Of a stretch of DNA of 64,000 nucleotides, positions 23,025 through 33,264 are shown piece after piece. The notes beneath the pieces are model-generated. The model ran no database searches. It worked only from the letters and a program-made list of their open reading frames with translations, and was not told the origin of the DNA. The DNA is from Limanda limanda (Eukaryota; Chordata; Actinopteri; Pleuronectiformes; Pleuronectidae): the NCBI RefSeq assembly GCF_963576545.1, contig NC_083646.1, forward strand, positions 27,533,027 through 27,597,026, given 5' to 3'. A program made the position numbers and the translations under genes. Position 1 is the stretch's first letter; every line of letters starts with the position of its first letter.

Positions 23025-26000
23025 ATGGGGTGCTCCTCATCCAGTGCACAGACTGTGGATCAAGAGAAAAGACCGGGTACAAAGCCAGAAGAGAGCAATG
23101 GAGACACAGCAGGTAAGAAGAGATCATATTCATGTTGAGTAATGTATCATTGAGTTAGTTTGAAATATGATATACACCAGCATATATGTGTGTGTGCACG
23201 TTTTTACTCTTTATATATATTCATGCTGAGGCTGATCATACATAGAGATGTGCAGTAGTTGCTCTTCAATTTCTGAGTCAAGCCTTGCTAAGTGCTGCAT
23301 GCTGCTGGTACGTCTGGAACACCGTGTGCTTTTCAATTATTCTGCTGCACAGCACTCTGCAGTGGACAGAGAACTGTGGACATGTTGAGCCATTTCCTCT
23401 TCACTCTCCAGAAGTGGTTGGTATTTTAGTCTGTCATTGTTTTGCATGACATACTCTGATTTATAAAAAACTGAAGTTAATGAATGAAACCTGAGAAGGA
23501 GCTGACTTGCATAATCATGTGTTACTTTACTTTATTCTCCATCATTCCATACAGTGAATGGGGATTCAGATTTATATAAATTGCTAGATTTTAGCTCGGG
23601 CTGCATACTGTCCTTCAGAAGTACAGAGTGGATCCACCTGGGAACTCTTAGCAGTCTATCTGCAGCCTGAGGCCGGAGATGTGGCCCAGCCTGTTTGCTG
23701 CCACACTGCAGTGGTGTGATTTGTGACTTCAGATATGTTTAAAGCTTTGCACATGGAATCTATGTTCAAGCCTATGTAGACGCCTACCAAGAAGCCTGAC
23801 ACAGTCCATGATTGTCCATTCATAGGTTCGACAGCCCACTGGCATGTGGCATTGTCATGCCAGGCACAGCTGCATGTACAGTATGTTCTCACTGCATTCC
23901 ACCAACCCCCTCCCTATACAAACAACATGACAGTTACTCCCCTTGTTTTTTTCACATGTGATTGCTTTTGTGCCAGTCAAATTAATGATTTAATTTGCAT
24001 AATGAAAAGATGAGGATTGTTGTTTTTGAGAATGTTTATCCTAAAGTGTTCCATATACTTATTAGAGGTGGCCAAGATCCTCTCTGTTAAAGTAGTGCAT
24101 TTTCATCTTCCACTATGTCACAGTGTGATGTTTGTGTTGGGGCATTGTCTCTACAGCTGCCCAGCCAGGGTCACCTGGAGGAGCTTGGATCACTTTCCAG
24201 GCTCTGACATCAGCCCAACAAGAAAGCCATTTATTGTCCAGGCAGTCATCTGTAAAAAGTGGCTTTAAATCACACAGTATACAGTCTGTTTAACAAATAA
24301 ACTGTATTCCGTCCAAGTCACCACTGGTCCCATCGCCCGTCAGACCCCTCTCTCCCCCGCCCTCTTGTGCCTCTGGCGAGCCATGCCACTGTTTTGACTG
24401 GGATCTCTGTCATCTTTGGCTGCTAAATCATGTTGACACACAAGCCATCCATGTCTGGAGAGGCTGTCTCTGTCTCGACCCAACCATACACTTTGACTTT
24501 CCAGCACCAGTTCTGGCCCAGTGCTCAAACAGATTTCTATTCTGAGTCATATTTGGTCCAATAGGTAGATTTCTGGGTAACAGTGGGAGATTGATGCTGG
24601 AAATCTTTTAAAGACAGTCGAATCACTTCACAATCATTTGCAGAAGAAACATTATCCAAGGCTTCACGACATTAGAAATTTCACACTCTCCGCTCAAATG
24701 AGAAAGTTTAAAACCGGTTTCACTCAACCTAGAGACCCAACTTGCGTGTTCTTCCACTGGCTCATTGTCAATCGAGTTGCCAGGCCGTCACATTCCCTTC
24801 CACCCATCACTCTCAGCTCTTTTCACCCCTTCTGACACACAAATAAAATCAGGAAGCTGCAGCGTCGAAACCATCTGCTCATTCAGCCGACTGCACCCCT
24901 CTAGGTCATCTCATTTGTTAACAATGTCCACCCAGTTATCCGTAAAATAATAATATAAGTCAAAAGATTCTGTTGTAACTGACATGTGCATTGACATTCC
25001 TGACATTTGAGTGAAAGTAGCCAAGCTCATCATTGTCCCTTCTCTACTTTTCCCGGGGATTGTTCACACGCACAGCTATAAGAACAGGGTTCAGTAGATA
25101 AGAATGAAAACATAGTAATTTCTCTGAAGGCTGCAAAGCCATTGTCACATGTGTCTTATTTCCTTTGAGAAATACTTACTTGTCCTCAGGGCTTTTGAGA
25201 AACACAGGCTTCAATAAATCACTCTTTCAGCCACGGAAATGAAAGGATGCTTTTCTCAGCACGCATTCTGTGTGCCCCGTATTTCTTATTTCCTGCATTC
25301 CACGTTGAGTTAAGGCCAATTTATGCCTCTCCGTTTTTTCTATTACGGACAGATAAGACAGCCCTATCCGTCGTGAAACGCCCTCTCCGAGTGCTTCGGA
25401 CAGCTTTTCGTACACGTCTGATTTTTCTAACTATCCGTCTTCATGTTGGAGACCCGACGGACCGCTCTTGGCTGTGATTGGTCCGCGAACGACATCATTT
25501 CCGTATGACGTCATTTCCGTATTTCCGGACCTCAAACTTCCTGTTTACTTGTAGCAACAAACACGAACACAACTATGATTCTACTATTAATGTGACGTGT
25601 GTGTTAAGCCAGCGGAGTTGTCCGGCTGACGGTGGCTCGTTAGAGCACTGAGGGCATTTGTGTACGGTCACATACGGTTATAACAAGCTTTCAAAATGGC
25701 GCTAGCAGGCTAGGCTAGCTAGCGGGCTAGCCACCATGCTAACTGCGGTGGTAGCAGTGCAAGAACCCACCGTCACGACTTTAATTCCACTTCTATCATG
25801 ACACTGTTTCTATAATACCGTCAGGTTAGAAGCAAACACTGGATAGTAGTTGTTAGTGCCGGGAGTCCCTGCTGACTGTGTGTGGAAGCTGGGGGGGAGC
25901 TAGCTCCGGGTAGCTTCTAGCTACATGTAGCCTCAAGCAGATTCAAGCTGTGGAATCAGCAACACAGTTCGGAAACAAGACCGGGGAACCGCTGCGCTAA

Positions 26001-29000
26001 GAAACGATTACATCAACATCTTGACACGCTGGGTGTCACTTTATTTAGTTCTGTTAGTTGCCATGGTTCAGTGTGTGGGAGGCAGGCTAACATCTAAACA
26101 GAGACACGTGGACTTCTTCTTCCCAAATGGGGTAGGCTTCTCTGAGCTCGTCTTCCGTTGCGCCACCTATGGGTTTGGCGATGAATTTTTTCCGACGGAC
26201 TGTGTCGGAGAAGTAAAAATCAAAAAGACTCTTTGCCCCCCGCTGAGACCTCTCCGAGAAACGGACACGTAGTAGTATATAAGAGCCTTTATATGCTGCA
26301 TCTGCTGAGTTAAAGTAATCCACATTAATAAATCACTGCTCATCTGCACATAAAATAGATTGTCATTTTGTCAGATTTATATGAAATTATCAAATTGAAA
26401 TCAGTTTAAAAATAAGTATAATGTATTTAATCAAGAAAGGACAATACAGGGACATAATGCACCTAACAGCTTGCAATTTGCTCAGATAATAAAATGTCTT
26501 ACTCTGGTACATGGTATGAAAATAGTTAAATTAATGACGGATGTGGTAATTAATTAACTCAATCAAACAGACTAGTTTATATTCAGAACCCCTACCAAGT
26601 TTACAACTATTTAGGTAAGTAACATTCCTGAAGGCTTGTTTTGTTGCTCACTGTTGTCATGTAATTAGTGTTACCTATTAACAGGGCATAAAGTTAATAG
26701 GTAGCATAAAGTTGGGCTGATGTGTCTGGGCTGATGAGTATTGATCAGTGTCACAGGGTTAAATCTAATCAAGCTTTTGATGTCCGTGTCTTGACAGGAG
26801 TCAGAAATGGTATCATCGCAGAAGATGCACAAACCATCGAGGACCAGATGCAGCTGCCTGTGCAGACTGCCTTACCAGATGATCTTCAACCAGGAACTGA
26901 TGATGAGGCTGTGTTAGTGGCCCTGGAGGCCCAGCAGGATCTTGGCTCTGGAGAGGACCTTCTGGCTGCTATGGAACCACAGCCAGAACCTGCTGCTCCT
27001 GAAGAGCCAGCTCTAGAGGCTCCAGCTGCTGCTCCAGCAGTGGTCTCCCCTGAAACTGAGGCTGCTGTTGTGGCAGTGGAGGCATTAACCCCAGGGGAGG
27101 AAGCTGCTCCTGTAGAAACTGTAGTGACTGAGGCCACACCTGAGGTCAAAGAGGAGTCTCCTGCTGTTGACTCTGTTGTATTGGAGCAGGCAGAGGCCCC
27201 TGAATTTGTTGAGGAGGTTTCTGTTGTGCCGGTTGAGGCCTCCCCTGAACCCTCTACCCCTGCCATTGAACCTGTATCTGAGCCAGCAGAGGCCCGAGTG
27301 GTGGTGGAGGAGGCAGCAACTGAGGTCGCTGAGGGCCCTGCAGAAGTTTCTTCTCCTGTGGAGGCAGAGGCTCCACCTGACGATGCAGCAGCAGAGACTT
27401 CTTTAGCAACACCAACTGAATCCTCAGGTGAAATTTCAGCACCAGCACCAACTGAGACTGCAGCACCAAATGAAACTGTCGAACCTGCTGTGGCTTCAGC
27501 CCCAACTGATGCTGCAGCCCAAGGCGAAGCTGTAGAACCAGTTGAGGCTGCAATACCAGCACCAACTGAGGCTGCAGCCCCAGGCAACACTGTAGAACCA
27601 GCTGAGGCTGTAGTACCAGCACCAACTGAGGCTGCAGCACCAGGCGAAGCTGTAGAACCAGCTGAGGCTCCAGTACCAGCACCAGCTGAGGCTGCAGCAC
27701 CAGCACCAGCTGAGGCTTCAGTACCAGCACCAACTGAGGCTGCAGTACCAGCACCAACTGAGGCTTCAGTACCAGCACCAACTGAGGCTGCAGTACCAGC
27801 ACCAACTGAGGCTGCAGTACTGGCACCAACTGAGGCTGCAGCACCAGCAACAACTGAGGCTGCAGCACCAGCACCAGCTGAGGCTGCAGCTCCAAGCGAA
27901 GCTGTAGAACCAGCTGAGGCTCCAGTACCAGCACCAGCTGAGGCTGCAGCACCAGCACCAACTGAGGCTTCAGTACCAGCACCAACTGAGGCTGCAGTAC
28001 CAGCACCAACTGAGGCTGCAGTACTGGCACCAACTGAGGCTGCAGCACTTGCACCAACTGAGGCTGCAGCACCAACTGAGACTGCAGCCCCAGACGAAGC
28101 TGTAGAACCAACTGAGGCTTCAGCACCAAGTGAATCTTCAGCTCCTGTAGAGGCTGCAGAGCCTGTAATAGACACTGAGATTGCTGTGGCCACTATTCCA
28201 GAGTTGCCTCCACTATCTCCTGTCACAGATAAAGCAAGCACTGGGACTCAGCCAGCTGCTACTGCCCCCCCAGCTGAGGGAACCTGCCCCACAGAGGTAA
28301 TCCCTGCTTTGGCTCCACAAGCTGAATCTGCTACTGCTGAATCTGTCCAAACGGCAGAGGTATCAGCGCCCAAACCAGCCGTTTCAGAGCTGCCCGCAGA
28401 AGTAACCCCTGAAGCTTTACCAGCAACTGTGACCTCTGAGTGCAAGGTGGACAACGCAGCTGCAGCCCCTGTGGCTGACCCAGCCCCTGAAGCAGCATCC
28501 TCAGGTATGCCACAAGATTACTCTTTTTTTTTTCCATCCAAGCATACATTCAATTGTCTGCTTGACATGATCAAATTAAGAAACTCCTCCTAAAGCAAAT
28601 TGTATCTATTACAATTTAAAACTGTATTTAAAGCAGTTTATTTGTTTTATTAGCTACATGTGACAGTTGAAAAACCTGAATGTGGTGTAACAGCAATGGT
28701 AATATTGACTGACGGGTGAAAAGACTAGGATTCCAGTGGACAATGGCTCCATGAATAGAGAGTGCACTGACTGTGGAAGGTTTCTGATGCTCAGTGATTC
28801 ACTTGATCAGACCGAACTGTTTAGCTTGTCAAACCTGTCATGCTACCTTTTGGCTTTAAGAAGTCATCGCTTGTTTTAACCAGCCAATTCCTCTTCTTAC
28901 CACCAGCCAATTCCTCTTCTTACCACACGTGCACCACAAGATAGACAGGGTTTAACAACATCACTCCCTTACAGGTACTGCAATTGGTAACTAAGCAAGT

Positions 29001-30436
29001 ATCCAACACATACATGACAAGCAACACCACTCTCTCACTGAACCATTCATCTGTGAGAGGCGGTGGACTAGTGGCAGAAACTTGGACTATGGGCAGAAAA
29101 GGTCTCTGGTTCGTCTCTGGTTCGACTCCACGGAGAAACAACAAAAAGACGAACCAAATCCAAAAATCCAAGAGGATTCTCCCTACCCTGTCTAGTGCCC
29201 CTGAGCAAGGCACCTTACTCCCCCAACATCTGCTCCCTGGACGCCATACACGGCTGCCCACTGCTCTGTGTGTCCTGCACCAGATGGGTTAAAAGCAGAG
29301 GTTAAATTTCCCCTTGCATGAGTGTGCCTGTGCATGTCCGTACATGTGTGTGGGATAAATAAATGTATCTTAATCGTTTCTTGTTGTGCTGAACAGTCCC
29401 TCACATAGGTTCCAGTTTGAGCCCCTATGATTGGTTGATACTGACAGGATGAATTGGATATTGTTGGGCCCATAAGGCTGAACTGTTAACGTAGTGTGAG
29501 ACACAGAAAGCAACATGGCATACATACTCGTCTTGAGTTTGTCGATAATGGCAGAAACATATTGTCAGCACAACAGCTCCAGTCACGAAACACTCACTCA
29601 TTGTGCTCATTGTGAGCTGCCAACACAATGACCATGCTCTGCAGCTTCTAATTACGTCAAACAATATAAACATCATACAGGCCTGACAGCATTTCAGTCA
29701 CCACGATAAAAACTCATTCTGAGAGAAATTTAGGTGATTGCTGTACGATGATGCAGGATTGTGTCCTTTAGTTTATTTCAGTTATAACTTGTACGTATAC
29801 AGTATTTTCTCATGTATTAAACCAATGTTTTTCATTGCATTTATGGTACAGACCATAGAAGCAACAAACTAGAAACAACTGTTGGGTTATTTGGGAAGAA
29901 AGGTCAGGTTCAAGAAACAAGCTACTATCCATTGTATAGATTTTCACAGTTTATCAAGCACATGTATAAGGAGAACCACATCCTGGTTCTCAGTGAAGCA
30001 TGCAACCCATTCATGACTGTCAAAGAACATGCTGTACTTTTTAGGGCAGCACGTGTGGAATACGGGTCTGGTGTGGATGAGCTTGCATAACTCCTGCAAG
30101 ACTCCTTCACTAGAGGCTAGGCTGTGTGCATGCCAGACCAATCACCATACAGCAAAATGCGTGTGTGTGCGTGCTCGACCACAAGTAAACCAGTTTGACA
30201 GAAGCAGATGTCGTTAAGGAGGAATGTTACCTTTTTTTTCTTCACCCCTGTGGGCTATTACGACACCAATTACAACCAGTTTGATTTCAAAGAAGCCTCA
30301 GCATGAAAGGCAAGAATGTGGCTTGTTTTAAATGATCATGTCATATATTGGTTTTCTCTTTCTCTCTCTCTTGTGTGTGTACGCGGTGGTGTCTGAAACA
30401 GGAGCTACAGAGAGCAAGATAACCAAAGAAGGTTGA
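23025..30436 (+). CDS. ERICH5: ERICH5 (glutamate-rich protein 5, C8orf47-like), repeat-expanded
   Basis: Exons 23025-23112, 26798-28504 and 30402-30436 join in phase 1 to 1830 nt and 609 residues, ending ESKITKEG and TGA. The N-terminus MGCSSSS is a strong myristoylation signal with a neighbouring cysteine, so the protein is probably membrane-anchored. The body is acidic and low in complexity (E, A, P, T, V), with no folded domain visible. Residues about 275-460 are tandem repeats built on PAPTEAA-type units, encoded by the minisatellite at 27534-28090. Human ERICH5 also starts MGCSSS and is glutamate-rich but about 374 residues, so this copy is longer. Identity rests on the N-terminus, composition and position between MATN2 and RIDA. 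Molecular function is unknown. A further untranslated exon probably starts at 31334 (acceptor TTTCAG). Confidence 0.8.
23113..26797 (+). other. ERICH5 intron 1
   Basis: Contains a PIF-Harbinger-like element (25313-26288). The remainder (23113-25312 and 26289-26797) shows no recognisable gene, RNA or element. Confidence 0.7.
25313..26288. mobile_element. Non-autonomous PIF-Harbinger-like element
   Basis: A GC-richer 976-bp block inside an AT-rich intron. It starts AGGCCAATTTATGCCTCTCC and ends TATATAAGAGCCT, so the outer bases form a short imperfect inverted repeat. Both sides carry TTA, the 3-bp target duplication expected of PIF-Harbinger elements. Inside, GGCTGTGATTGGTCCGC is shared with the element at 51472-52236, where a relic MADF-type ORF is found. 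No transposase or intact DNA-binding ORF is seen here. Confidence 0.55.
27534..28090 (+). repeat. 24-bp coding minisatellite in ERICH5
   Basis: Tandem units related to GAGGCTGCAGTACCAGCACC plus AACT are repeated across the exon in frame, giving [16 protein letters not shown] and PAPAEAA variants. A larger block ([20 protein letters not shown] type) occurs at least twice, around 27650 and 27895, so there is higher-order duplication. Because the unit is a multiple of three, all three reverse frames also stay open for long distances. Confidence 0.9.
28505..30401 (+). other. ERICH5 intron 2
   Basis: Holds a 23-bp tandem duplication (CCAGCCAATTCCTCTTCTTA repeated near 28881-28924) and a second type of tRNA-derived SINE at 29052-29372. 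Nothing else recognised. Confidence 0.65.
29052..29372 (+). repeat. SINE of a second tRNA-derived family
   Basis: A tRNA-like head (GGCGGTGGACTAGTGGCAGA, then a B-box-like GGTTCGACTCC) is followed by CCCTGAGCAAGGCACCTTAC and a tail with ATAAATAAATG. The head differs from the main SINE family of the window. Confidence 0.6.
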
Positions 30437-30568
30437 GTTGGTAAGTGCACAATCAAAAACCACACTAACTCCAATGCTAACACTGAGGGATCAGAAACAC
30501 ACATTCATTCACTCACTGACGTTTGAGGGGAGCCATCACATGCTTTGGAACCCTGCAGAACTGCAAAT

Positions 30569-31159
30569 CAGTGGTGGGATCAGATGTAACAAAGTACATT
30601 TATTTTGTTACTGTACACGTTTAATGTATCTGCACTTTACACAAGTAGATTTGTTTCCAGGTACTTTTTGCTTTTACTTCACTACATATATCGGCAAATA
30701 TCTTAACTTTTAACTTTCACTACATTTTCACAAAACATTGTGAACATTTACATATGGAATGGAATTCTGATGCACTCAGAGTGGTAAGGTAACATTAGAC
30801 CCGGTCTCCTTCAGCAGCAGTGACAAAACACCTGAAATGGGTTTGGAAGAGGCCACCACCAAGACTCTGCCATGAAATAATATGACATGCAATGTTTTCA
30901 CTAGCATCATCTGCAGCATTCTTTATTCATATGACGGAGTCTGTGCTTGTATTAAACAAAAGATGAAGTAGACACAGTTAATGATTTAAGGAATAGGCTA
31001 CACTCTGCAAATACATTTAATTTTAATACTTAAGTTAAGTATATTTAAAATAAGTACTTCCTTACTTTTAAGTGGTACTTTAATTAAACCTGATTACATT
31101 ATTGCCTTTTTAATTGTGCTTTTACTAAGTTAAATATATTTGTACTTCCTCCATCCCTG
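30569..31159. mobile_element. hAT-like MITE in ERICH5 3'UTR intron
   Basis: Starts CAGTGGTGGGATCAGATGTA and ends ACTTCCTCCATCCCTG. The interior is rich in AGTAC/GTACTT words as in the common fish CAGTGGTGGAA family. An exact target duplication is not visible, so the copy is old. Confidence 0.55.
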
Positions 31160-31333
31160 ATGAGTATACTGTATAATGCAGAGCAGCATGAACAGAACAT
31201 GTATTGTTAATTCAATTATATGACAATAAAGTCACTTATTTGATACTGATATTTGACACAGAGAAACATTTGAACATGGATAATAGACCTGAATGTCAGA
31301 TGTTTCATTCTTCTTCTTTTCTTATCCTTTCAG

Positions 31334-32464
31334 ATGGAAGAAATCTACCAAATAATGAAAACTCCCTATAACCTACAAATTCAATGTGAACTGGAAGGAA
31401 AGAAAGACAAAGCGACCAAACAAACACTACATTTACAGGATTGTCTCATTAGCTCTCACCAAACCAAACTACACCAGATACATTAATATGAAATGTGCCT
31501 TGTCTTTTAGGAAAAGATCAGGATTTTTCCTAACTTTTGTAAATAATAAACCTTCATGGTTAGTTTTCCTACTGAGACCGGAAGTGCCTTGAGCCAAGTG
31601 TGGGCTTATATATGCAATTAATCCCAGGTAAAATGACAGGACGGTGCAATACAGTGTTAAGTTTGCGAACTCTGCTTTAGCTACAGCGGCTGTCGGGAAA
31701 GTAACTGCATCTGAGGAATACAAGCCAAACACAACTGTGAATGAAATTCTGCAAAGAGATTGCGGTAACACCAAAGTGTCATGATTTTAAAATGACCACA
31801 TTTTCACAGATTGAATTTTAACTGTTTCTGAAATGTATGTTCTACCCCTTGTACTCAATTTTAATTCCCACCTTTCTAATGATGATAATTTGATTAATGG
31901 AAATGTCAGTACTAAGTGTTGAGTGTACAGAGTAATAAAGCTAAGGACTGGAGTCAAATCCATGCATTCTTAAAAAATCTATCACTTTTTAGTTTACATT
32001 GAGAAAGCTTGAATAAATGCGTTTTGTATGGGAATACACATACACACATGCAAATGTTGAGAATGTAGATAATCCAGGTATTAATATAACAGCTTGCCAT
32101 TTGTACAGCTGCACTATACCTGGCAGATGTTCATACAATTCTCTCCCAGAAAAATAAGGGCATTTCCAACATTTAAAAATGTCTCGAGGCCTGGCAACTC
32201 TGGTGTACTGTTTCTGCTCTGATTTATTTTTTTCTCTTGGTGAATGTGTACCACAGTAAGAGATCACTTAGTGGACATTTTATCCAAACTCTGCATACTG
32301 TGTAGATCAAGGTATTCTGAAACTATTTGAATTGCATAAGATGTGAAGAACTCTATTGCAACAAAAATTTAGATGTCGGATATCTTCATCTGTGTCTTCC
32401 TGTGTTATGTATTCCTTTTCTGAGCTGTCTGTGATTCTGCTAACCTCTTAGTGTACAGAATAAA
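31334..32464 (+). other. Probable ERICH5 3'UTR exon with three polyadenylation signals
   Basis: TTTCAG precedes 31334, and the previous coding exon ends at a consensus donor (gtaagt at 30441) just after the stop codon, so the transcript likely continues here. AATAAA occurs at 31545, 31934 and 32459. No ORF with domain character is present. Confidence 0.45.
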
Positions 32465-32939
32465 GTTTTACTTACTAATACATGCGTTGTTGTTTTTAAC
32501 TGAAGTTGGACTGTGTTATTTACTTTGCATAAAAGCTGCCTCACTTTCTCTTGTCTCCATTTTGTTTGACATGATGCAACACACCCATTAACTCACTGTA
32601 CCACATGTGGACTTTGTTGGTCTTTACTTTTATTTATTTGAGTATATTTGCGTAATTTTAACCCAATGATTGAAATATCAATGATCAACTCTCTATACAC
32701 TCCGTTAATATGAAATAGTATTAGAACAATGGTTTAAGAGCTTTAGTTATCTATAATCTATCTTAAACCATGCTATGAAACATCCTGTTCTCATGTATTA
32801 ATTTTTTTATATCCTGTACAACCATGAGGGCATCAACACACACAAACACGTAAGCTAATACAAGAACCAATCCACTACAATTGAAAAGTGGAATCATTGA
32901 GATGAAGGGTACAAATTTCCAGAAAGTACATTAAAAACA
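32465..32939. other. Intergenic space between convergent ERICH5 and RIDA
   Basis: AT-rich; I see nothing in it. Confidence 0.7.
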
Positions 32940-33086
32940 TTTATTATTGAGTTAAATTTGATCCTCCATCATTTGGCAATAGAATAAACTGATGGCTATG
33001 GCTCGTGACAAGACAGGCTGCTGGAGAAGATCAATACAGCAATGAGCCTGACTGCATATAGTCTGCAAAGTGACCCACGATACACA

Positions 33087-33092
33087 TTTATT
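33087..33092 (-). terminator. Candidate RIDA polyadenylation signal
   Basis: TTTATT on the plus strand is AATAAA on the minus strand, about 175 bp past the RIDA stop. A second candidate lies at 32940-32945. Confidence 0.5.
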
Positions 33093-33264
33093 TGTGACAA
33101 CAATACAGATTATAGATCTATAATAAAAATGATGTACTATGTACATGCGTTACAAGATTGATGTCTTATCAACTCAATAGCTTGGTCTACAAAGCAAGTC
33201 ACATATTTTTTTTATCATTGTAGGATTTCCAGATTTCTTTAAAAAATTTTGACAGATACTCTTG

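Noticed and set aside
27254..28129. 291-codon minus-strand ORF of QLVLVLQP repeats
   Set aside because: Another shadow frame of the same minisatellite.
26886..28241. 451-codon minus-strand ORF rich in Ala, Gly, Ser, Thr
   Set aside because: It is the mirror of the ERICH5 coding minisatellite: units that are multiples of three keep reverse frames open. No start context, splice sites or motifs.
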